Shown here: positions 24,345 to 40,200 of the stretch, one piece after another | Layout of the letters: each line of letters starts with the position of its first letter | Position numbering within the stretch: the first letter of the stretch is position 1 | NCBI RefSeq assembly: GCF_018320785.1 | Contig: NC_054867.1 | Coordinates: 23,687,855-23,751,854 of the forward strand | DNA: 64,000 bases | Direction of reading: 5' to 3' | Origin: Cheilinus undulatus | Lineage: Eukaryota; Chordata; Actinopteri; Labriformes; Labridae | Translations under genes and position numbers: made by a program | Notes under the pieces: generated by a model | The model's input: the letters and a program-made list of their open reading frames with translations, nothing else | Told to the model about the DNA's origin: nothing | Database searches by the model: none

Positions 24345-25510
24345 AATAGAGGGTCAGCTGTACCCTTCAAAATAAAGGTAGGGATGGCCAGTTATAACAC
24401 TGGGAGAGTTGTACCACCACCATTTCCACAAATCAGGGTTTAGTTAGAATATGCATGATCATTTCAGTGTTTCCCCACTTTCTCTCTGATCACACATGGT
24501 GATTTTCATAGCTGAAAACAATCGCTTGCAGGTTATAATAAGGAAAAACTAGTTTTGATGCAAGACAGAAGTTTTTTTTCCTAATACTTTATATTTGTTT
24601 AGCTCTGATAGAGTTACAGATAAACTCATTAAACTTCTTAAGAATGAAACTGTAGTTTCTCAGGCAAAAGTGTGATGCATTTATCCCTTACTAATTTTAA
24701 GCCATTATACTGTTACAGCTAGATGAACATTGGCTGACAGGGGTGGATGGGTTATATGGGTCGCATTTGTAGGCCAATATTGTGTCACTTTCCAGGTTAT
24801 TTAAGGGATTTCGGTAGCTTTTCGGGTTATCCAACAGTTGGTTTATGCTGATGGCTCGCTCCACGAATACCTGCAGGTACTGTAGGTCTAACAACATAGT
24901 ATGCTGCATTGACAGTTGAAAGAATGTAGCTTGTAAAAGAAGAAAACATCAATATACGGTTTAATAACAAAAAACACCTTTAAAAAAATCAGTCAAAAGT
25001 TGAAAAAAAAACTTGTGGAAAAAAAGGGATACCGCTTACATCACAAATGGAAAAAATTGACTTAAAGGGTGATTCAGGATCTTGTCATAAAGTTTAGTCA
25101 GTGTTAAAAAAAACACGGACATGGAAGTCAAATGTCACATTAATCAGTGTCTGGTCCTGTATGGCGTTTTAAGACTGTAAACACTGTCGCTGGGTCTCTG
25201 GGTGCAACAGAAACCTTGTGGAAAGGAAAACCTTTTCTCAGAGCAATTTTTGTTTTGACAGCACTTGACACATGTCCAGTTGAAGTATGATATTTTACAT
25301 TTTCTTAACTTTAATCACGGATGAAAAGTCAAAAATTACATTTTCTCAAACTACTGTAATTAATTTTTTTTAAAAATGTACTTACAGGTGAGTTTTAACC
25401 AGAGTAACTGTTCTTTTCTTGAGTATTATACTCTTGTATTTTTTCTCTTCTGTTGACTGCTTCAGCACATAAAGGAGAATGATTTCACATCACATCCCAA
25501 ACCAGCTGTT
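24345..25510. other. Intergenic, no gene seen
   Basis: AT-rich sequence with one 70-codon minus-strand frame (24697-24909) lacking any recognisable domain. Around 25360-25440 a decayed 'agtattatactcttgtatttt' phrase resembles fish hAT-like repeats. Confidence 0.4.
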
Positions 25511-26039
25511 TACACAGCAAAAATAGGAGTGTATATATCTCAGGGTTAAAAATTTCAGAGTTTATTTTAACTCCCAAAATGCAATTTTAACTCCATTCTG
25601 AATGATATGACCTTCAGTATTGGAGTTATTTGACAGTGTTGATCCACCAGTGTTAGTTCAGTTCTGTAAAAAGTCAACTAATCTGAGCTCCGCCCAGTGC
25701 AAGTTCAAATCTTGTTCTACATGAGTTTAGTTGCGTTTAAATGTTGCCTATTATACAGTGAACCTTGCTGAGGTTATTGTCATCAAGTGTCTGATGGTAT
25801 ATTGTTTTTGATGTGAGACACAATTGCACCCTGGGTGAAGTTATCTTCTGTGATCCACAGGATGCAGAGGGCATCAGTGTACATCATCATGTGTTACTGC
25901 AGTTTTGTTATGTACTAAAATAAATAACACTTTTAAATGTGTAGTGTAAATACATGTAGTGTAGACCAATAAAGACACTTTAAAAGTGTTACATTGAACT
26001 CTATATGAGTTTAATTATCACTGTCAATTTTGCTGTGTA
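25511..26039. mobile_element. Unclassified MITE, about 530 bp
   Basis: The left end tacacagcaaaaat and the right end, read backwards, tacacagcaaaattgac are inverted. The interior phrases (gttgatccaccagtgttag, aactctatatgagttt) are familiar from teleost non-autonomous elements. No coding region. The duplication of the target is unclear, so I do not assign a superfamily. Confidence 0.55.
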
Positions 26040-26339
26040 TTGAACTTTATTATAGAGGTGTAACTACCTGAACAACCTGGTTCGAGATCTATTTTCTCGT
26101 TGTTCGTACCAAAAAAGAAAGATTATATTTACTGTATAGTTCATCAGTAGCTATTCAGTACGTAAAGTAAACTGTAAACTACTTTTCACTTTTACTAGAG
26201 AAGATTTATTGATCAGTGCTTTTAGTTATGAACATTTTAACCAGTGTAACTGTACTTTTTTCCATCAATGCCTTTAATCAACGAAAATTGTGTAATTGAG
26301 ATCATGTGTTTTGCAAGGCCTTGAATATATTTGATTTAG

Positions 26340-26787
26340 CACACACGCCATAGGAGGGCGGTAATGCGCCGCTTCCATCAGTAGCCATAGCTGTGAGGAA
26401 GATGAAGAAGAGCAGTGGGCAGGCAGCTGCTGACAGCCGAAGTGAACCGCTCCCCCATCAGTCAGTAAACTGGATCAAACGGAGACATTACTGGACAGCT
26501 CAGTGGAAATACAAAAGTTGCGTACATGGTCGTGTAATGTTGATGGGAGACACGTTTAACAACTTTAAACCGACTCCAGCTCTTGTCAGAGTAACGTTAT
26601 TGTTAATGGTACACTGAGTGAACACTGTTGCTTCGAGTTTCAGCAGGAGTTACGTTGACGTTAGCAATAACCATAGGTATCTAGCAGGCAAAGCTAGGTA
26701 ACGTCAGTGTTTACGGTTGCATTGGGCAGCCCGTCGCTCTAGTCTGTCACGGTAACAAAACGCCAGGTTGTCGGGGACGTTGTAAAG
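26340..26787 (+). promoter_or_regulatory. Probable phf13 promoter and 5' UTR region
   Basis: This 450-bp stretch before the phf13 start is richer in CG dinucleotides than the flanks ('gagggcggtaatgcgccgctt', 'gttacgttgacgttagc', 'cagcccgtcgctctag'). An open frame at 26393-26617 is upstream of the real start and out of register with the gene. The phrase 'gagggcggtaatgcgcc' followed by GAAGA repeats also occurs in a dispersed fish repeat, so part of this may be an old insertion. Confidence 0.4.
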
Positions 26788-31288
<4,501 letters not shown>

Positions 31289-34202
31289 CCCCAGATCAAC
31301 CCCTGAACTCTGACTCCTTCCACTACCCCCCCAACCCACCACCCCCCCGCACCTGCTGGACTGACCCCTTCCTCAAATTCAGGTCTTGCACCCTTCAGTC
31401 TTTGTCCTTCATGGTCAGCCACATTTTCTATGAACACTTTGGTGGACCTAACCGGAGCCTTTATCCCATTTGTAAACAGTTTGATGCTATTTTAGATTTC
31501 CTAAGGTTTGTTTCTGCTTCCCTACAGACTCTGTGCGTAAGGCAATCACTGAGCAGATGTCTGTCTGTAGATGACATTAGCATAGCAGCAAACCGCTACC
31601 TACTACAGACTCTGTGTCGTGTGAACACTGGAAACATTTGAACTGCCATATGTAGAGAGAATAACCCCTCACAACTGCCACCCCCATGGTGCATGCTGGG
31701 ATTTATGGGAAAGACAGTTTGCACTTTTTTCCATCACTTTTTAAAAGAAACATCCATCTCACTGTTCTGTCACAGGGGACAGGTACGTCCTTGTGATTAA
31801 ACTGGATCTTATTTCTCATAGAAGCCTCCTGTTATTGTTACACAATTAACCGTTAAAATGAGAAAAACAAGTTAAGCCTTGTGTACTTGCTTCAGATGGT
31901 GCTATAGTATAAAGCTGAGGTATAATCAAATAGAACAAAGGTGTAGGAAAGCGTAAAGTCTGCATCTGCTTCATCTGTTTTCCTTAGTTGTTTTTGTTAT
32001 TTAAGACATTGTGGAAGATTATCATTGTGGCTTTAAGCCCGTAAAGCTGAACAAGCACTTGTTCTCTCTTCCTTCTTCTTCACAAAAACTGTCTTCCAGC
32101 CTCAGCTACTCCTCTGAATCAAGGTGTTCACCTGGCCACATGTGGAGCTTCTATACACTTTGCTTTCCAGTGTTCTTATTTTATGAGACGTATGTTTCTG
32201 AGGATCTTTTTTCATTATAAATAACTCAGTTATTTCACATATTTGAAAAGCCAGACAACATGAAAGGTTTAACCAACTTGGCTTTATACTTGTTCCGATA
32301 CCAGTACAGTGTCTGAAACCACATAAATGCATTATCATACCTGCAAAAATAACAGTCAGTGCAGTGAATTGATAATACTAGCTAGCCCAACAAAAATGTG
32401 CCTGTTTCTACTCTTGACTAAAAGCCAACAAGTGTTGTCCTGAAGTTTATAACTTCTTCTTCCTCTTTTCTACCAACATATCTGAAGTGTAAAATTCTGA
32501 TATTGGGACAACCCTAATTTTGATACCACAGCAACAAAAAAGAATCCTAGCCACCCAAAACTTTGGAGTTTTTTTAAATTTTGAATTACCAAAAACATAG
32601 GCAAACTCCTGCACTCTAAATTATACAAATATATCTGCAACTTTTACATACCAAATGGTTGCCAACTTTTTTGTACAATTGAGACCATGCTCTCTTTCAG
32701 TAGCAACAGCATTGGGGTAAAAATAAAACTTCAGATTTTCACTTTCATTTTTTTTTAAGCTTGGGTAGTTTATGATGCTAATGATCATTGAAAATAGAGT
32801 TGTTAAGATTGTACTCTTTTTGATCAAAATATATCAGATAGTATCAAAATATTAAACCTTTTACGACCCTGTTGGCTACCCAGTTTTAAATTGTAATTTG
32901 GTGCTGCTAGTAACGTCTGTGTAAGAGTTGCAAAGAAGAACTGATTTCATGTAAATTATCTTGTGATGGTAGCCAAAAATAAATGAGGAGCAAGCAGAAG
33001 GTGTAATGATAACTGAAGCAAGCAAAGTGTTAGCCATTCACCACTGATTTAAAAATACACTTTCACTTGTAAAGAAGGAGTGCTCACTGTTGGCTAATAT
33101 TAAAAATCTAGGTGTCATGATCTGAATGGTATCAGAACAACTCCTATTTATTGTTTTCCGTTGTCTGTGCTCAGTGTTGCATTTCATGACAGGAATGATG
33201 AACAGCCTTAATGTTCATGAAGACTTTGTTTCTTTTAAACAGTTTGATGCTCATGTTAAAAGTTTTCAGACGAGTATATTTACAGAAGGGAACTCATGGC
33301 CGTCCTGTTTAGGTATCAGCAGAATAAAAGCTATCATAACTGGAACAGTGTTGTTGGAAAAGACGCTCCAGTTGGAATTATGCATGTGAGTGTGTGTTTG
33401 AATGGTTTACACTGTGTGAGGGTGAAGGCAAATGCATGTGCTGCTATGAGTTGTCTCAGCTGAGCTCCCTGGTTTTTGGTCTATCATAAGACAGATTTCT
33501 GCTATGTACCATGGGAAGGGTTTGGGAATTTTTACGTTTTTTTCTGACGGGTCATATCAGAAGAACAGATATCAATCTCCTATCACCTCTCACATTTTTA
33601 AAGCAGTATTTAGTTGCTTATGTAAGCAGCAGGTGTATTGGGAAAATGTTTTTAGGGCACAATACAAAAAGATTTTAAGCTGTTATTCATGTGCCATCTG
33701 CTGTTGTCTCTGATTATATAAAAGCCATACTGTAGAGTGACATATTTTAGACTCAGAGCCTTGGATATTAGTCCAGGAAGGGATTTAACAATGCAGAATC
33801 AATGACTTGGCCAGGGAACGACTAAAACACACACACACGCAATGAATGTTTGGTTTGTAAAGAACACAAGACTTCTCCGAGAGTTTAAGCTCATCTCTGC
33901 ACTCGTCTTCTGCTATTTACAAATGTTGGTACCTAGCAAACATCCAGGTTTGATGTTTTCAAGATCCCAAAATGATTTCTCAGGACGTTCATGTCTTGAA
34001 GAGAACCTGAAGATATCTTCAGGCATAAAAGTCTAAGTTTAGTGTGTGTCTTTAAGACATCGGTGTAATTATTGTTAACAATGCTCATTGTGATACAGTT
34101 TATTCTGATCCTGGGTTGTCCTATCCCCCTTATTGAGAAAGCGTTGTCTGTACTGTGGTGCAAACTGTTTCTGTGAAACTATTGTAAACTATTGTAAATA
34201 AA
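31289..34202 (+). other. phf13 3' UTR, about 2.9 kb
   Basis: No further gene begins between the phf13 stop and a clear AATAAA at 34197-34202 preceded by repeated attgtaaact. I therefore read the stretch as a long 3' UTR. Short plus-strand frames inside (for example 32011-32220 and 33126-33389) have no family likeness. A decayed fish repeat phrase (gatattgggacaaccctaa) lies near 32500. Confidence 0.6.
34197..34202 (+). promoter_or_regulatory. Candidate phf13 polyadenylation signal
   Basis: Canonical AATAAA followed by T-rich sequence (ttttgtctgttacatctttttt) about 25-45 bp downstream, as expected of a cleavage site. Confidence 0.65.
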
Positions 34203-37200
34203 GAGTTACCATTTTAACAGATTTTGTCTGTTACATCTTTTTTTAAGTCTCTGAGTTAACCACAAAATCAAACAGGACTCCTATAGGGTATTTATTGTAG
34301 TCTTTACAGGACAGAGAAAACAGGCTCCTCAACCTTGCAATACATTTACATACTAAAATGGTTCAGTGGGGATGATGGGCTGGAGTTCACAGCAGAATGG
34401 CAGTCTTTCTGCTGGCCTCATGGTGGCACCAGAGCCGACATGACCAGCTGATACTTTTAATATACTTAACACAAAAATCAGAACAAACAGAATCAGTGCA
34501 AAATGGCTCATATGGCTCTCAATGAAGAGTGACAGAGGTGGACATACTTCAGACTTACACTTAAAACACTCATTTTAATGCTGACCTGTCGCCAGCTGCT
34601 CTGCATTTCAGTTACAGTTAACCCTAAACTGATGAAAGGCGGGCAGGCAGGTATATAAAGACGACTACAGCTCTGTAAAAAATTAAGAAACCCCTGTGAA
34701 AATATGGTTATTCTGGTGCTACTATTTTCAATAAGTTTGTGTCTTTATTGTTTACACTTTCCCAACCTAATAACTTGCAAATAAAATACTCTGCTTTTTT
34801 TTGGTTTGTTTTTTGTTTTGTTTTTTTAAGAGAAAAGTTACTTTTCATTTTCAAACGACAGAATACAATACTTCAACTTATTAAAATACTGATTTGATGA
34901 TTATTAGGCAAGCCATCGTAAAAAGCCGCAATGAATTTCAAGAGTGGCAAAATGTCACCCAACAGCACTGGGAAAGAAAAGTGAAGAGGATGTCAACACC
35001 CATAAAAGTAGTTAGAAAACAGGGTTGTATTCTGTTCTTTTGAAGTGAATAGGAACTTCCTTCAGTTCATTTAATGTTATGCAGTCTGACAAATACTACC
35101 TCTTATTGTTAAATTAACTAGCTTACGTTTTCTGACAAAGAAACACCTTTATGAGAATAATTTACTTTAGGTTGATAAGCTGGGAGAACAGTTTCCTGCA
35201 TCTGTATATAAGCAGCTGGAGGCAAGGTCCAGTTATTAGTTTCAGCACCTATTTTCTGACAGATATCTGACATTTGATATAATGTGCATGTTGTGCAAAA
35301 ATTACCTTTGTGTTTCATAAACCACGATCTGTATCCTACAGTAGATAGTTTGACTATTTTCATTTATTCCCTTTAGCCTGAATTGCCCCAACAGAATCCT
35401 TCTTTCACATTTCTTCTTTACAACTGAAATGAAGTGAGAAATAAACATTTATAATTCTAATGTGTTTTTGATGCAAAAAAAGAGATTAATGCTATATCAC
35501 CTATATTATAGATATAGATCCAACAGAAAGTACAATATCATTAATTAGCTGTCACCTCTCTAGATAGGATAAGTTACAAGAGAGGTGATATTAGTGTTAA
35601 AATTATTCAATAAAAGCCGCTCATTAAAGTTGGTGCTCAAGTACTTCTTTAGTATCTTGTACACTGTATCACACTGAACTACCATGTAAACAGGAGTGGG
35701 AAGTAACAAGTTTTGAAATCAGTTATTTTACTTTTGCTGATGTATGTTAGCATACACAGCATCTGTTGTTGATAAAAAAAAATACAAAAGGGGGGGTCGA
35801 GCTTTTATGTGAACCACATGGAATTGGTTGGTTATTTGGCTCATGACAGTCAGTGGCACACAGCCATAACACGTCTCACATTTAACTTTTACTTGATTGG
35901 ATTTATAGACTAGAAAGTTTTATTTACTTAGGTAAATTGTAATGTTTTTTAAATTGTACTTTTACTGGGGTACAACATTCTTGTACTCTTTTCTACCCCT
36001 GCACATATTACATTTACATATTTGAAGAAAAATTCAATCAAATATTTTTACATTTTAAAAGCAGGAAACATAATATCACATTAACTGTATGGCACAAGAT
36101 TGGTTTAAAAAATAAAATAAAATGAAAAACAACAACAACAACAACAAAAATAAATTTATCCATATAAATGTGCCAAAATCAGCTAGGTAAGAACAATTTC
36201 CTGGCAATGGCTCAGGTCAGTTTGTGGAAGGAGTTAAAGTCGGCAGCAATCCTAACCTTCATGAGGGAAAGTGTTGATCTATGCCCTCTAGTGGCCAAAC
36301 CCCAAACACACTGTGCAATAATCCTCATTCTTCTCTCCATTGTTGCTTCATACATATTCAATCTGACCAATACACATCAGTGCAAATCCAATCCTGCTGG
36401 AACTTTTGCCTTCAATTTCCAGGCTGGCCTGAGATATGTGTATCTGTGTGAAGATTTTTAAGCCTGTCACTCATTCAGTGTGGCAAAACCAAAGCTTTCA
36501 CCTCATGTTCAATCTCTCCCTAAACCATCACATCCAATCTGTTACAGACAGAAATTCTGAGCACCAGTTTACAGCTCCTGACTGGCACTCCTATGAGCAG
36601 CAGATGTGTCACAAAAAGGCAAAAAAACAAAAAAACAAAAAAACAAAAAAAAAAAATCAGTGCTCAGTCATGGTCAAACTCAGGGTGTCTGAGACACGAT
36701 CCTGCATAGTGTTAAACATTAGCATGATTTAGTATAATGACAGGAATGTTTTAAGATTATTTGCTTTTGAACCTAGCGGGCTGACACAAACACAGAACAA
36801 AGACTACAACGTATGGAATAAAACTAAAGCACGGCTCATTTGTATAAACTTGACATCTGAAATGTCAAGAACCATCTTAGAATCTCTCTGTGTACTTGTA
36901 GCTGATCATTAACAGCAATGATCCCCACGTCCGTGGAGATTTTAGTTCTTCTATGTAGTGCATATATTAATCTACGTTTTTGGGAGATTGATCTCCTGCA
37001 GCAGGCAGATTTTGAGACACAAAGAGTGACACCTTGTAGAAACTCTGATGCCACTCCTGCGTGGTGCTGAACCTCAGAGATGGTCCACAGGAAAAGGAAG
37101 GCATGGAGGATAAACAGATTCACTAATACCATGACAGAAGAGGAGCAGAGGGGAGGAAAAAAGACTTATTGTTGGTGTGTCTCCTCCACTCACGGTTTTT

Positions 37201-37253
37201 CTGATTAGAGAAAGTCTATTTTTATCTCTGTTGTCCCAACATCTGCTGGGCGC
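34203..37253. other. Convergent 3' ends; probable dnajc11 3' UTR and spacer
   Basis: Between the phf13 signal and the dnajc11 stop there is no convincing gene. A minus-strand AATAAA lies at 34291-34296, only about 90 bp from the phf13 signal, so the dnajc11 transcript might run through the whole interval. A shorter 3' UTR cannot be excluded. The stretch holds an hAT-like element (35691-36001), A-rich runs at 36117-36150 and an (AAAAAC)n run near 36620-36657. A 98-codon minus-strand frame (36836-37132) shows no domain. Confidence 0.45.
35691..36001. mobile_element. Non-autonomous hAT-like element, 311 bp
   Basis: Ends are inverted: caggagtgggaagtaac at the left and, read backwards, caggggtagaaaagagtac at the right. 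The phrases 'gtacttttactggggtac' and 'cttgtactc' are typical of an abundant teleost non-autonomous family. The 8-bp flanks (catgtaaa, cacatatt) match at only 4 of 8 positions, so the copy is old. No coding capacity. Confidence 0.6.
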
Positions 37254-40200
37254 TTAAGACTCAGACTCAATTCTGTGGGCTGAAAGACAAAAATAAATAG
37301 AATTTCATCACAAATGCATTCATATTCTGTGGGCTGTTGTAACTAGGTGCAGCTACATGATAATACTTTATACTAACATTGCTTGGGTATCCTTAGTGGC
37401 TCAGTGTCTGCAGAGATGACTTGGTGCATGACACCTCTGAACTGGTACAGTAATTTGAGACTTTTCTCCTCTCCCACACAGGGGTCGTAGAATCCTGGCA
37501 GTCCAGCCTTAATACAGAGGAGGAAATAAATAATATTTATGTATTCATGCAGAACTGTAGGTAGTCAAATGGGACATGTAAACCCACGAACCTTAGAAGA
37601 CTCTGTGAGGATGAGTTTGGAGTCTTTGACCAGGCACTGCAGAGGCACGGTGACATCAATCACCTTTGCTTTTTCCTGCTTCTGGCTGGTGTCAGACACA
37701 AACTTTCCGTACCAGGCATTCAGGATGATCAGGCCTAAACAAAAGATAATACAGTTTATAACATATAAAGCATTTAACACTCCTGCTTATTGGCTGGATA
37801 TCATTACAATGCTTTCTAATCATTGGACAGTGTGCCTACAGCAGGATGAACACTTTCAATAAAAAACTAGCAAAATAATCACAGCTCCTCACATATATTG
37901 GAATAAAACTTTAAAAACTATTGGCACCAATTATTGTCTCCAGAGATCCTCAGTGGGGATTGGACAAAGTTCCAGAGGGACAACTTTCACTGCAGCCCTC
38001 CATTGATCTGCTTTATGCCAGCTTTATGGCAGAGGGGCTAGGTGGAAGCCTCTCCTCAGTGTAAAACACACAAAAGCCAGCTTGGGGTTTCAAAAAATGT
38101 ACTTAAAGGACTCTCACACTGTGAGAAACAAGACACTCTGGTCTGATGAAACCAAGGTGGAACCGTTTGGCTCACCACCTACCCTGTACCATCCAGACAG
38201 TAAGGCACGGTGGTGGCATCATCATGCCATGGGGGTGCTTTTTAGCAGCAGGGACTGGGAGACTGGTCAGCATTGAGGAAAAAGCTGAGTGGAGCAAAGT
38301 ACAGAGAGATATCCTCAATGAAAACCTGCTCTGCAGTGCACAGGACCTCAGATTGGGGTAAATGTTCACCTGCCAACATGACAATGACCCTAAGAACACA
38401 GCCAAGAGAACAACTCTTTCAATGTCCAAGAGAGGCCTAGCCAGAGCCCTGACATGAACCCTATCCAACATCTCTGGAGGGACCTTAAATGGCTGCCCAC
38501 CAACAGTTCCCATCCGGCCTGACTGGGCTTAACAGGGTTTGCAAATGAGAAAGGCAGAAAATCCTTAGATTCAGGTGTTTTTAAAACTTGTGCACCATAT
38601 TAAAAAAGGCTTGAGGCTGTAATTGTTGCTAAAGGTGCTTCAACCTAGTACTGAGTAAAGATCTGAGTATTTATATTAACGTGATAGTTCAGCGTTTTCT
38701 TTTTAATTAATATGCAAAAAAATCTGTTTCCACTTTGTCATGATGGGGTTCTGAGTGTAGATTAAAAAGAGAAAAAATGAATGCAAACAATTTTAGTATC
38801 AGGCTACAACATAACAAAACTGAAAAAAGTGAAGCAGGCCTGAATGTACTGTATACCTTAGGAATTGTACAAAAATAGAAGAAAAAATGATTGCACTCAA
38901 CACAGCTGGTAAAAAAAAAAGACTAATTCAGGAAACTGCAAACATAGGAAAGCTCGACCGTAAAGGGCACTTACAAAAATGACTTTGGACATTTACAAAA
39001 TAGAGAGGAAACTGTTTGTTTTCAGTCAAAACAAGACCCATGAAACTAATGGATGTTATTGAGTTAATTATGTTTGAAAAGTGTTGAAAAAATGTACCTA
39101 GAAAAAATTTAACATCAGAGTGGGCCAGGGCACTCTTAAATTTAGGAATGACTGATATATGCTTTAAGTTTTCTATGGTATGTTATATTTTATCAAAGGG
39201 CTTCAAGGAGATGCATACCTAGACTATCACTTGCTACAGAGCAATAGATGATTGAGGTCAGACTTAGAAAACACGATTTTTCAAGCTGCAGTAGATCACG
39301 TAGTTAAAGGCAACCATGAGATATGTGCTTGAACTACAGCCTTTGGATTTTTTCCAAGTATACCCGTCTGTAAGCTATAAAAAAGTTTCCTTTTCCCACC
39401 CTAGTGTAGTTTGTGTGTCACTGTGTGTGTGTGTGTGTGTGTGTGTGTTTGTGTGTGTGTTCTCTCACCCATCTTGGATTCTTCCGCCTCTATGATTCTC
39501 CTCACAGACTCCTGCATCAGCAGAACCTGCAGAGGAGCCGAGGGAAGAAGAGGAGCATGAGGAGGAGCGAGAGAGAGAGGAGGAAGACAAAACAGAGCAG
39601 AAAGAGCAAGGGTTTTTTTAGACGAGACGAGGGGAGCTGAACTTGGAAACAATGATCAATGCCCTCTACAGACAGTTTGAGTGCGTCTGCATGTGCCTGT
39701 GAGTACTCACAGCAGTCTCTGCCTCCTGCTTCTTCTTGGCGATGTCTGTGGCTGAGCTCTTTCTCTGCAGCTCCAGCTCTCTGAGAGGCACAGAGACACA
39801 TGAAGCAGACATCAGCAATGAGCCAACAGGAGTCACTGGAGAGGCTCAATGTGATAAGTGAAGGTGTACGCGTGAAAGACAGTCACTATAATGTTTAAGG
39901 CTCCAGTGAGGAGCCTTTTTCAGTGGTTATAGAATAGAATGAAATGATACATTCACCTATAAAACCAAACAACACCATCAGCAACTACACTGATTATTTC
40001 TATTTTGTTAGAGAAAGCAAGGAACAACATGCTGCTTTCCCCTATGGACACCAAACTTAACACAAAATTAAAGCTCAAGACAGAAGCTTTAAGCAAGCCT
40101 TCCCTATTCACCAAGCATACAATTAATTGAAATGGAAATTTTATAATTCTCTGTCATTGTCAAAGAGATTTGCTTCCTGGGTGTTACATAAAATTGTTGA

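Noticed and set aside
26393-26617. 74-codon open frame before phf13 (MRKMKKSSGQ...)
   Set aside because: It is out of register with the phf13 exons, ends before the true start and has no likeness to a known protein; probably 5' UTR or promoter.
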